NCBI RefSeq assembly: GCF_039534085.1
Contig: NZ_BAAAUT010000001.1
Coordinates: 171,395-235,394, forward strand
DNA length: 64,000 bases
Source: Planomonospora_B alba
GTDB lineage: Bacteria > Actinomycetota > Actinomycetes > Streptosporangiales > Streptosporangiaceae
Reading direction: 5' to 3'
Shown: positions 32,626 through 40,859 of the stretch, in pieces
Position numbering within the stretch: position 1 is the first letter of the stretch
Layout of the letters: each line of letters begins with the position of its first letter
Translations under genes and position numbers: made by a program
The notes under the pieces: generated by a model
What the model saw: only the letters and a program-made list of their open reading frames with translations
What the model was told of the DNA's origin: nothing
Database searches by the model: none

Positions 32626-33546
32626 TCAGCGCCGCCCGGGGAAGGGCCAGGGGTTGGGGCGGCAGCCGTACAGGGACTTGGTCTGCTGGAGCATGACCGG
32701 GGCGCGCCGGCCGGGGCCGGGGCAGGGCACGTGGCCGTGCCCGAGGCCGTGGCCGACCTCGTGGCTGATCACGTACTCCCGGTAGGAGGCCACGTCGCGG
32801 CCGTATCCCGGCACGCCCTGGTTCCAGCGCACCGCGTTGATGACCGCCCGCCCGCCGTTCCAGCAGGACAGCTCGCCCATGGTGCGCAGCGGCAGGCAGC
32901 GCCGGTCCGTCAGGGCCGGGCTGGACAGCGAGACGCGGATCCGCGCCGGGCCGCGCGACACGCGGCGGAAGCGGTACCCCCAGCCGCGCGGGTCGTTGAG
33001 GATGCGGTGCACCTCGGCGGCGAACTCCTCCGGGTCGAACGGGAGCCCCTTCTCGACCTCGACCATGTAGCGGACGACCTTCCCCTTGCGCCGCGGCGGC
33101 GCCGCCCCGCCGCGGACGACGGTGTAGCGGCCGCTCGCGGAGCGCGGCACCCGGACCTTCTCCGGCTGCCGCCGCCCGTTCGCGAGCAGGTGGGCGCGCT
33201 CCGCCTCGGGCGCGGGCCCCGGGGGCGGCGTGGGGGTGACCATCGCCGGGGGCGCGGGGGTCGGCCCGCCGGCCGCCGTCGGCGGGGGGAGCGCGGCCTG
33301 CGGGGAGGCCGCGGCATCCGGGGGCGCGGTGACCTGCGGGGAGGCCGTGACCGGCAGGGGCGCCGCGGCCTGCCGGGGAGTCGCCGCCGGGAGGGAGGCG
33401 GCGGGCCCGGGCGGGGCGGCGGACGGAGCGGGGGTGGCGGGGAGGCTCACCACGGTGCTGCCGCCGACCAGGAGCATGGCCAGGCAGCCGACGGCGAGCA
33501 GCCGAAAAAGCGGCTTACGCACATCATTATCTACGTTCCCGGGCAT
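32626..33546 (-). CDS. Secreted DUF3152 zinc-metalloprotease-like protein
   Basis: The 306-aa protein has an N-terminal signal or anchor (FRLLAVGCLAMLLVGGSTVV), a long Ala/Pro-rich linker at about 35-125, and a DUF3152 domain ending in a zinc-binding HEVGHGLGHGH near residue 262. It also carries the paired segments SCWNGGRAVINAVRW and YREYVISHE. The intact HExxHxxGxxH motif implies a metallopeptidase, but no substrate is known. The start may be ATG 33546 or the internal GTG ten codons later. Confidence 0.88.
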   Translation of the reverse strand: MPGNVDNDVRKPLFRLLAVGCLAMLLVGGSTVVSLPATPAPSAAPPGPAASLPAATPRQAAAPLPVTASPQVTAPPDAAASPQAALPPPTAAGGPTPAPPAMVTPTPPPGPAPEAERAHLLANGRRQPEKVRVPRSASGRYTVVRGGAAPPRRKGKVVRYMVEVEKGLPFDPEEFAAEVHRILNDPRGWGYRFRRVSRGPARIRVSLSSPALTDRRCLPLRTMGELSCWNGGRAVINAVRWNQGVPGYGRDVASYREYVISHEVGHGLGHGHVPCPGPGRRAPVMLQQTKSLYGCRPNPWPFPGRR

Positions 33547-33833
33547 AGGCCGTAAACCCTATTGCCACATGGGCATAACCCGTCACCCCCGTACATCCCT
33601 CGATCGGTGGCGCGGGACGCGGAAGGGTGCGAGGCCGCGCGGGCCGGGCGGGGCGCCCGCGGGCGGGGCGTCCGGAGGGCGGAGACGGGCGGGGCGGGGA
33701 GGCCGGGGAGCCCGGGAGGTCCTGGAGCGGGGCCGGGGCGGGGTGTGGGCGGGACGTCCGGCGGCGGGGGCGGGGCCGGCGGCCGCCCTACCGGGCGGAG
33801 CTTGGCCAGGGTCTCGACGGTGGTGTCGCTCAC
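33531..33833 (-). CDS. Small Pro-rich hypothetical protein beside the assembly gap
   Basis: A 100-aa frame starts VSDTTVETLAKLRPVGRPP at GTG 33833 with GGAAGGA 7 nt upstream, which looks like a genuine N-terminus. The rest is Pro/Arg low complexity and the end overlaps the DUF3152 start by 16 bp. It could be a truncated or frameshifted gene, because the assembly gap lies only 39 bp upstream of it and repeats flank the gap. No function can be assigned. Confidence 0.35.
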   Translation of the reverse strand: MSDTTVETLAKLRPVGRPPAPPPPPDVPPTPRPGPAPGPPGLPGLPAPPVSALRTPRPRAPRPARAASHPSASRATDRGMYGGDGLCPCGNRVYGLCPGT

Positions 33834-33871
33834 TAATGGGTCCTTCCCAGGGGTCGGGCGTGGCCACGATC

Positions 33872-33881
33872 NNNNNNNNNN
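33872..33881. other. Assembly gap (10 N) followed by a 16-G run
   Basis: Ten undetermined bases are followed by a G16 homopolymer (33882-33897). A 26-bp sequence at 33772-33797 recurs with one change at 33894-33919, flanking the gap. The true length and content here are unknown. Confidence 0.98.
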
Positions 33882-33932
33882 GGGGGGGGGGGGGGGGCCG
33901 GCGGCCGCCCTGCCGGGCGCCCCCCGCCGTCG

Positions 33933-33965
33933 GAGACGCCCGCCCGGAGCGGGCGGGACGGTCTC
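33933..33965 (-). terminator. Hairpin at the cutinase stop
   Basis: CCCGCCC/GGGCGGG (7 bp, 5-nt loop) is extended by GAGAC/GTCTC around a small internal loop. The distal arm overlaps the cutinase stop codon. A probable terminator for the minus-strand cutinase transcript. Confidence 0.5.
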
Positions 33966-34863
33966 AGTGCGGGCAGGAGGAGCGGTACTCCTCGATCTGC
34001 AGGCTCCGGCCGGGTGCCGGGCAGAGGAACCGGTCGTAGCGGGTGTCCTCGTCCACGAAGCGCTTCATCCAGGCGATGCCGTACTTGGCGATCGTGTCGT
34101 TGGAGGTGTTCGGCGCGAAGTGGCTCGCGCCGTTCAGCTCCAGGTAGGCCTTCTCCCGAGCGGAGGAGAGGCTGTTGTAGAACGGCTCGGAGTGCAGGCT
34201 CACCGAGGCGACCGAGTCGTTCTCCGCACCGATGATCAGTGTCGGCACCGTGACGTTGTTCCACGTCTTGTCGGTGTGCCACGGGGTCAGCGGGATCGCC
34301 GCCTTCAGCGACGGGCGGCTCGCGGCCGCCGCCAGGGTGCCGCCGCCGCCCATGGAGTGCCCGCTGACCGCGATGCGGCTGGAGTCGAGCCGGTTGCGGA
34401 CCGCGCTGGAGGCCCGCGTGGTCAGGTAGTCGGCCGCTGCCAGCAGCTGCCGGCCCCGGCTGTCGGGCTGGTCGCTGCGGGTGATGGTGTCGATGTTGAA
34501 GACCACGAAGCCGTGCGAGGCGAGCCGCTCGGCGTACCACGCCATGCTCGACTTGCTGGCGGTGAAGCCGGGGGCGACGATGATGCCGCCGAAGGTGCCC
34601 TGGCTGGTGTCGTTCGGGTAGTAGATCGTGCCGCCGCCGAAGCCGGACACGGCGAGGGAGGAGACGTCGGTGTCGGAGACGCTGAACGGGCCGCGGGAGG
34701 CCTCCAGGCTGCTCTCCGTGGGGTCGGGGCCGCGCTCGTAGCCGGCCGCGGCGTGGGCGGCGGGCGCGATCGCGCCGGCGCCGCCCACGAGGGCCAGCGC
34801 GAGCGCCAGCTTCGCGGCGGTGCGTGCCGGGCGGTTCGGGGAGGTCGGGGGGTGAGACTGCAC
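33964..34863 (-). CDS. Secreted cutinase / polyester hydrolase (TfCut2-like)
   Basis: The 299-aa protein has a signal peptide (to about AHA 38). The mature part closely tracks Thermobifida cutinases: YERGPDPTESSLEASRGPFS, GFGGGTIYYP, SGHSMGGGGTL (Ser170), PLTPWH (Trp195), GAENDSVA (Asp216), GASHFAP (His248), and a C-terminal Cys pair in FLCP and SSCPH. The family hydrolyses cutin and synthetic polyesters. The oxyanion/aromatic position reads PGFTA where TfCut2 has a Tyr. GTG 34863 has GGGAG upstream. The gene stands alone between an assembly gap and a c-di-GMP gene. Confidence 0.93.
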   Translation of the reverse strand: MQSHPPTSPNRPARTAAKLALALALVGGAGAIAPAAHAAAGYERGPDPTESSLEASRGPFSVSDTDVSSLAVSGFGGGTIYYPNDTSQGTFGGIIVAPGFTASKSSMAWYAERLASHGFVVFNIDTITRSDQPDSRGRQLLAAADYLTTRASSAVRNRLDSSRIAVSGHSMGGGGTLAAAASRPSLKAAIPLTPWHTDKTWNNVTVPTLIIGAENDSVASVSLHSEPFYNSLSSAREKAYLELNGASHFAPNTSNDTIAKYGIAWMKRFVDEDTRYDRFLCPAPGRSLQIEEYRSSCPH

Positions 34864-35158
34864 GTCGGTTACTCCCTGTTCGCAGGAGGGGGCCAGGCGA
34901 CGGCGCCCGAGCCGGGTGCCGTCCGGTGTGAGGCCGCGGACGAGCGTGCCTGCACCGTGGGGGTCGTGGCGTCCCTCGAAACGTTGACAGGGATTACTTT
35001 CGCGGAGTCACGTATCCGTGTGCATCGGTGAAATCACCGGTCCCGCCGAGGACCGGTGAGACCGCCCGAATCTCCCGCTGTTCTTCCGGGTTCTTCTGTC
35101 AACTCCGCGCTCCGGCTGCCGATGAGGAGAGGCCAGATCTGGACGGAAGGACCACTCC
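34864..35158. other. Divergent promoter region, cutinase / GGDEF-EAL
   Basis: A 295-bp spacer with two A/T-richer islands near 34975-35040. A TTGACA hexamer at 34982-34987 points right but lacks a good -10 at 16-18 bp. No operator palindrome is obvious. Confidence 0.3.
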
Positions 35159-37576
35159 ATGCGGCAGCCACTGCGCCCGACGACCCGGCGTGCCCCCCGG
35201 TGGGACGCCGTTCGCCGAGCCCCGCGCGGCTGGTCGCTCTATCTCCTGCTCGGCGGCCTGCTGGTCCTGGCCGCACCCCTCCTGCCCGCGGGCCCGGCCG
35301 CGGTGGCGCAGTCGGGTCTGCAGGGGGTGACGGCGCTGCTGATGATCCGGCAGATCCGCCGGTACGGCCTGGACCGCGCACGGCCCTGGCGGATGGTCGT
35401 CGCCGGGACCGCCGCCACCTGGTCGGCGACGGCGCTGTGCTGGGGCGTCGGCTGGGTCTGGCTGGAGAACGCCGCCCTGCTGGAGCTGTACCGCATCCTG
35501 ATCGCCTGCTCCTCCCTGCTCGGGCTGGCCGTGCTGGCGCTGCTGAGCGGGCGCGGCGGCTCCACGCGTTCGGCGCTGCTGGAGGCGGGCATCATGACCG
35601 TCGGCGCGGCCATGCCCGTGTGGGCCTTCCTGATCCACCCCCTGCTGCACGGCGCGCCCCGCGTCGACTCCCACCTGGTCGTCACCCTCGTCGCCCCCGT
35701 CGTCGACCTGTTCATGCTGGGCCTGGCCGTACGGCTGACGCTCGGCAAGGGCCGGCCGCCCTGGCTCGTCCTGACGGGCCTGGGCTACGGCATGCTGCTC
35801 GTCTCCGACGGCCTGCACCTGACGAACCTGGCCGCCGGCCGCCCGGACGGGCCGCTCTCCCTGGTCGCCTGGATGTGCTGGCCGCTCCTGGTGGGCGCCG
35901 CCGCGCTCCACCCCAGCCTGGCCGGGGCGGGCACCGTGCAGGCCAGGGAGGTGGGCGGCCGGACGCGGGTGGCGGTGTTCCTGACGCTGACCGTGGCCAG
36001 CCCGCTGCTCTCGGTGGCGGGCATCGGCCTGCTGGCGGACCCGCTCTCCTCCGGTCCCGCCCGTTCCCACGCCGAGCTGGGCATCACGGCGATGACCGTG
36101 CTGCTGGCCGTGCTGCTGGTGGCGCGCCTCGACCTCGTCGCCCGGGTGGCCGAGGCGCGCGCCGTCGCCCTGGACCGCCAGGCCGGGCAGCTGACCGCGC
36201 AGGCGGACGAGCTGTCGGCCGCCCTGCGCCGCCAGGACGCGCTGCAGCGCAGGCTGGCCCACCGGGCCTCGCACGACGCGCTCACCGGCCTGGCCAACCG
36301 CACCCTGTTCGCCGAGGTCGTGCAGGACGCGATCACCGCCCACGCCGCCCGGCCCGGCGGCCCGCCGCCCGCGCTGCTCCTGCTCGACCTGGACGGCTTC
36401 AAGGACGTCAACGACACCTACGGCCACCCGGTGGGCGACGAGCTCCTCACCGTCGTCGCCCGCAGGCTGCGCGGACTCGTCACCGGAGGCCAGACCCTGG
36501 CCCGGCCCGGCGGCGACGAGTTCGCCGTCGTGCTGCCCGGTGCGACCCTCGACCAGGCCCTCGCCCTGGCGCGGCGGGTGCTGGCCGCGGTCCAGGCGCC
36601 CTACCACCTCGGCGGCCGCGAGCTGTACCTGACGACCAGCATCGGCGTCCTGGCCGAGGTCGCCGCCGCCACCGCCTCCGAGGCGCTGCGCGACGTGGAC
36701 CTGGCCCTGTACGCGGCCAAGTCCGCCGGCAAGAACCAGGTCGTCGTGTTCGACGGCGAGCTGCGGGCCGCCCGCATGCGGCAGACCCGGATCGCCACCG
36801 GCCTGCGCCGGGCCCTGGCCCGCGGGGAGTTCGCGCTGCACTACCAGCCCGTCGTGGACCTCGCCACCGGGGACATCCGCAGCGTCGAGGCCCTGCTGCG
36901 CTGGATCCCCGAGGGCGGCGAGCCGGTCCGGCCGGACGTGTTCATCCCCGTGGCCGAGGAGACCGGCCTCATCGTCGAGATCGGCCTGTGGGTGCTGGAG
37001 CAGGCCTGCGCCGACGCCCGCCGCTGGCACGAGAGCCACGGCATCACCGTCGCGGTCAACGTCTCCGGCCGCCAGCTGCGCGACGAGACCTTCAGCGACG
37101 CGGTCCTGGCCATGCTCGACCGCCACGAGCTGCCCGAACGGGCGCTCACCCTGGAGATCACCGAGAGCATGCTGCTGGCCACCACCCAGGTCGAGACCAC
37201 CCGCATCGTCGAGGTCCTGACCCGCCTGCGCGAGCACGGCGTGCGCATCGCCCTGGACGACTTCGGCACCGGCTACTCGTCGCTGTCGTACCTGCGCGCG
37301 CTCCCGGTGGACGTCCTGAAGATCGACCGCTCCTTCACCACCCCCCTCACGGAGGCCGACCACCAGCGCACCCGGGCCTTCACCCGGGCCATCGTGGAGC
37401 TGTCGGCCAGCCTCGGCCTGAGCACCATCGTGGAGGGCGTGGAGACCCGCGAGCAGGCCGACGTGCTGCGGCAGATGGGCTCCCCGCTGGGCCAGGGCTA
37501 CCTGTTCTCCCGGCCCGTCACCGCCGAGCGGATCGACGACCTGCTGCTCGTCGCCCCGTGGAAGCGGGCCGCCTGA
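35159..37576 (+). CDS. Membrane-bound GGDEF-EAL cyclic-di-GMP enzyme
   Basis: The 805-aa protein has an N-terminal half of about ten hydrophobic helices (residues 25-335) as a membrane sensor. A coiled-coil linker (ARAVALDRQAGQLTAQADEL) and a GGDEF domain follow, with HDALTGLANRTLF, DLDGFKDVND and the intact active site RPGGDEF. The EAL domain has SVEALLRW, NVSGRQL, DDFGTGYSSLSYL and a late VEGVETREQ. Both catalytic sites look complete, so it could make and break c-di-GMP. In actinomycetes this nucleotide controls development. ATG 35159 has GAAGGA upstream. Confidence 0.94.
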   Translation: MRQPLRPTTRRAPRWDAVRRAPRGWSLYLLLGGLLVLAAPLLPAGPAAVAQSGLQGVTALLMIRQIRRYGLDRARPWRMVVAGTAATWSATALCWGVGWVWLENAALLELYRILIACSSLLGLAVLALLSGRGGSTRSALLEAGIMTVGAAMPVWAFLIHPLLHGAPRVDSHLVVTLVAPVVDLFMLGLAVRLTLGKGRPPWLVLTGLGYGMLLVSDGLHLTNLAAGRPDGPLSLVAWMCWPLLVGAAALHPSLAGAGTVQAREVGGRTRVAVFLTLTVASPLLSVAGIGLLADPLSSGPARSHAELGITAMTVLLAVLLVARLDLVARVAEARAVALDRQAGQLTAQADELSAALRRQDALQRRLAHRASHDALTGLANRTLFAEVVQDAITAHAARPGGPPPALLLLDLDGFKDVNDTYGHPVGDELLTVVARRLRGLVTGGQTLARPGGDEFAVVLPGATLDQALALARRVLAAVQAPYHLGGRELYLTTSIGVLAEVAAATASEALRDVDLALYAAKSAGKNQVVVFDGELRAARMRQTRIATGLRRALARGEFALHYQPVVDLATGDIRSVEALLRWIPEGGEPVRPDVFIPVAEETGLIVEIGLWVLEQACADARRWHESHGITVAVNVSGRQLRDETFSDAVLAMLDRHELPERALTLEITESMLLATTQVETTRIVEVLTRLREHGVRIALDDFGTGYSSLSYLRALPVDVLKIDRSFTTPLTEADHQRTRAFTRAIVELSASLGLSTIVEGVETREQADVLRQMGSPLGQGYLFSRPVTAERIDDLLLVAPWKRAA

Positions 37577-37615
37577 CGCCTCCCGCGCCGCGGGCCGGGC
37601 GCGTCGGCGCGGTGG

Positions 37616-40600
37616 CTACGACAGCAGGCGGGCCAGCTCGACCCGGGAGCGGATGCCGAGCCTGGCGAAGATGTTCCTGAGGTGGTGCTCGACGGTGCGC
37701 GGGCTCAGGAAGAGCTGGGCCGCCACCTCGCGGTTGGTGGCGCCGTCCGCGACCAGCCGGGCGATCTGGAACTGCTGCGCGGTCAGCTCCCGGGCCGCGG
37801 GCGTCCCCCGCCCGGCCGCCCCGTCCGCCGGGGAGCGGGCCGCGCGGCACCGGGACGGCAGGGACTCGCCCGAGGCGCGCAGCTCACCGCGGGCCTGCTC
37901 GGCCCAGAGCCGCGCGCCGTACCGCTCGAAGGTCTCCAGCGCGCCGTGCAGGTGCTCCCTGGCCGCGCCCGGCCGCCGGTTGCGGCGCAGCATGCCGCCG
38001 AACAGCAGCTGCGTACGGGCCGTCTCGAACGCGCAGGACCCCTTCCGGTGCAGCTCCAGAGCCTCCCGGAAGCGCTCCTCGGCCTCGCCGGGGCAGGCCA
38101 GGAGCGCGTGGCAGCGCTCGGCCAGCGCCAGCCGGTCGGGACTGCCCGTGCTGTCCGCCCAGCGCTCCAGCACCGCCAGGGCCGCCCGCGCCTGCTCGAC
38201 GTCGCCGGTGCGCACCGCCGCCTCCACGAAGTGGGGGGTCGCCATGACCCGGACGACGAGGTGGCCGCCCGTCCCGTCCGCCCGCGCCGTCGCCCGCAGC
38301 CGCCCGGCCGCGCTCGCGTGCCGGCCCGCGGCGACGTCCAGGTGGGCCAGCGCCCAGTTGCCGAGCGCCCCGGCCACGCCCAGCCCGTGGGCGTCGGCCA
38401 GTTCGATCGCGCTCCCGGCCCTGATCCGGCACGTCTCCTCGTCGCCCTGCACCGCGGCGGTGAGGGCGAGCCAGGCCAGGTGCTGGGCGGCGCTGTTGAG
38501 CCGGCCGGTCTCCTGGGCCAGCCTCAGGCCCTCCATCGCGTTGGCGGCGACGGAGGCGTAGCGGCCCAGCCAGAGCTCGGCCTGGATGAGGAACTCCAGC
38601 ACCTGCGGGACGGTGGAGACGGCCCCCTGGGCGCGCGCGATGCCGATCGCCCGGGTGGAGAGCTTCAGCGCCTGGGCGTCGTCGCCGAGCAGCAGGCTGG
38701 AGACGCAGGCCCAGACCAGCACCGAGGGGTTGTCCACCGAGGGGGCCAGCTCCACGACGCGGCGGAGCGGGGCCGCCGCCTCCCGGTGCCGTCCGCGGAA
38801 GGTCGCCGCCATGCCCTCGAGGTAGGAGAGCATCAGCCGGGTGGTGGGCGGGTCGTCCGGCCTCCGCAGCGCGGCGGCGCGGCGCGCGATGGCCAGGAAG
38901 CGCCGGTTGTCCCCGGCGAGGTAGGTCGCCTCGCTCGCCCGGATCAACGCCCGGACGGCCTGCTCCCGGTCGCGGTCGAGCAGCCAGTCGGCCGCCGCCA
39001 GCAGTTCGTCGCAGGCGCTGTCCGTCTTGCCGCTGCGCAGGTCCAGGCTGCCCCGGACCAGCTCGGCCCGGCCCCGAACCTCCTCGGTGACCGCCAGGGA
39101 GTTGAGGCGGGCCAGCAGCGACCGGGCGCGCTGCGGCAGCCCGGCGTGCCAGGCGTGGCGGGCGGCCGCGGCCAGCCGGGCGGCCCTGACGTCGCCGCGG
39201 GTGGTGAGCTCCGCCGCCCGCTCGAAGGCGCGGAACGGCTCGGGGAACCCGCCCCGGCCCCCGGCCGTGCCGTCCGGTCCCTCGGCGAGCTCCTCCACCA
39301 GTTCGTCCGCGAGCCGCCCGGGCGGGCCGTCCAGCGCGGCCGCCCGGTGCCAGGCCCGCCGCAGGCGCTGGTGCCCGGCGTCCAGGACCCGAGCCAGCAG
39401 GCGGTGCGCCGCCCGCCGCCGGGCCAGGGACGCCCCGGCGTAGACCACCGGCCGCATCGCGGGCTCCCGGAACTCGTAGCGGTCCCCGGCCGCGCGCACC
39501 ACGACGCCCGCCTGCTCGGCCGGCTCCAGCGCGGTGAGCGCGCAGCGCGGCTCGGCGGCGCGCAGCAGGGTCGCGGTGTCCAGCTCCGGATCGGCCGCGA
39601 TCAGCAGGAGCAGGTCGGCGGTGTGCGCGGGCAGCCGGGCGAGCCGGTCGGCGTACGCGCGCCACAGCCTTCCGCCCGGCGGGAGCGTCTCCGGGGGAGC
39701 GGCGGTGCCGCTCACCTGGTCGGCGGTGAGCGAGCCGACGAGCTCGCGCAGCGCGAGCGGGTTGCCGTGGGCGATCTCCGCGAGGGCCGCGCGCAGGTCC
39801 TCGGGGAGGCCGGGCGGCGCCAGGTCGTCGATCACCCGCCGGGCCGCCTCCTCGTCGAGGCCGCGCAGGACCAGCCGGGGGACGTCCCCGGGGACGAACC
39901 GCAGGATGTCTCCGGGGGCGCCCGCGCCGTCCTCGGGAGCGCCGTGGGGGGCGGGGCCCGCGGGCGCTCCGTGCTCCCCGGCGCCGGCGGGCCCGCCGGG
40001 CAGAGTGTCGTCGGCCGCCAGGAGCAGCGCGATCCGCTCGCCGCGCAGGCGGCGCGCCACGAAGATCAGCGCCTCGCGGCTGGGCGCGTCGAGGTGGTGC
40101 AGGTCGTCGACGCAGACCAGGACCGGGCACGCCATGGCGAGCAGCAGGTCCAGCACGGCGGCGGGCAGCGCCAGCCCGCCGCCCGCCGTACCGAGCCGCA
40201 GGGCCTCGGTGAGCACCGCGGCCTGCGCCGGGGGCAGCGCGCGGATCCGGTCCGCGACCGGGCGGAGCAGGGCGTGCAGCCCGGCGTACGGCAGGCGGGC
40301 CTCGGACGCGGCGCCGCGGGTCCGCAGCACGACGAACCCGTCCCCGGGACCGTCCGGGCGGGGCGCGGAGCCGTCTCCGAGACCGGCGACGGAGCCGTCC
40401 GGGCGCGGGGAGGGGCCGCCCGAGTCGTGCGCGGAGCCGTCCCGGCGGGGGGTGGAGCCGTCCGGGTCGCGCGCCGGGGCGGCGGGCCCGTCCGCGGGAT
40501 CACCGGCCCAGGCCGCCGCGGCGTCGAGCAACGCGGACTTGCCCGTCCCCGGGGCTCCCAGCACGAGCAGCGCGCCGCCCGCCCCGCGGCGGGCGGCGTC

Positions 40601-40681
40601 GAGCAGCCGGCGCAGCGCGGCCAGTTCCGCGTCGCGGCCGTGGAGGGCGACGGCCGCGGTGACGGAGGAGGCGGAGAGCAT
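37616..40681 (-). CDS. Giant LuxR-family (LAL) ATP-binding regulator
   Basis: The 1021-aa protein has an AAA/NTPase region with Walker A GAPGTGKSALL (41-51), and VLVCVDDLHHLDAPS is the Walker B. A long TPR-like helical middle follows (about 450-930). The C-terminal LuxR HTH contains LTAQQFQIARLVADGATNRE and SPRTVEHHLRNIFARLGI. LAL proteins act as pathway-specific activators. The insert at residues 61-115 is repetitive Asp/Pro/Gly/Arg sequence between Walker A and the next strand. ATG 40681 is chosen over an upstream frame. It is convergent with the GGDEF-EAL gene, 39 bp apart. Confidence 0.92.
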   Translation of the reverse strand: MLSASSVTAAVALHGRDAELAALRRLLDAARRGAGGALLVLGAPGTGKSALLDAAAAWAGDPADGPAAPARDPDGSTPRRDGSAHDSGGPSPRPDGSVAGLGDGSAPRPDGPGDGFVVLRTRGAASEARLPYAGLHALLRPVADRIRALPPAQAAVLTEALRLGTAGGGLALPAAVLDLLLAMACPVLVCVDDLHHLDAPSREALIFVARRLRGERIALLLAADDTLPGGPAGAGEHGAPAGPAPHGAPEDGAGAPGDILRFVPGDVPRLVLRGLDEEAARRVIDDLAPPGLPEDLRAALAEIAHGNPLALRELVGSLTADQVSGTAAPPETLPPGGRLWRAYADRLARLPAHTADLLLLIAADPELDTATLLRAAEPRCALTALEPAEQAGVVVRAAGDRYEFREPAMRPVVYAGASLARRRAAHRLLARVLDAGHQRLRRAWHRAAALDGPPGRLADELVEELAEGPDGTAGGRGGFPEPFRAFERAAELTTRGDVRAARLAAAARHAWHAGLPQRARSLLARLNSLAVTEEVRGRAELVRGSLDLRSGKTDSACDELLAAADWLLDRDREQAVRALIRASEATYLAGDNRRFLAIARRAAALRRPDDPPTTRLMLSYLEGMAATFRGRHREAAAPLRRVVELAPSVDNPSVLVWACVSSLLLGDDAQALKLSTRAIGIARAQGAVSTVPQVLEFLIQAELWLGRYASVAANAMEGLRLAQETGRLNSAAQHLAWLALTAAVQGDEETCRIRAGSAIELADAHGLGVAGALGNWALAHLDVAAGRHASAAGRLRATARADGTGGHLVVRVMATPHFVEAAVRTGDVEQARAALAVLERWADSTGSPDRLALAERCHALLACPGEAEERFREALELHRKGSCAFETARTQLLFGGMLRRNRRPGAAREHLHGALETFERYGARLWAEQARGELRASGESLPSRCRAARSPADGAAGRGTPAARELTAQQFQIARLVADGATNREVAAQLFLSPRTVEHHLRNIFARLGIRSRVELARLLS
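40337..40501. repeat. Low-complexity repeat insert in the LAL ATPase domain
   Basis: Imperfect copies of GGAGCCGTCCGGGCGGG-like units encode PRPDGS-type peptides (residues 61-115). Such units change length by slippage, and they lie between two conserved parts of the NTPase fold. Confidence 0.6.
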
Positions 40682-40859
40682 GCCCCAGTGTTGCGCGCGG
40701 ATGCCGGAGCTGAGAAGGGCCGGTACCGGGGACCGCCCCGTCCTGCGGGCCGGCGCCGCCGCAACCGGTGATCTCACCGATGCGCGGTGCCGGGGGAGGC
40801 CCTCTCCGGCACCGCGCGTCGGCCCGGAGAGCCGCGGGAGCGGCCGGTCCCCGGCCGGG

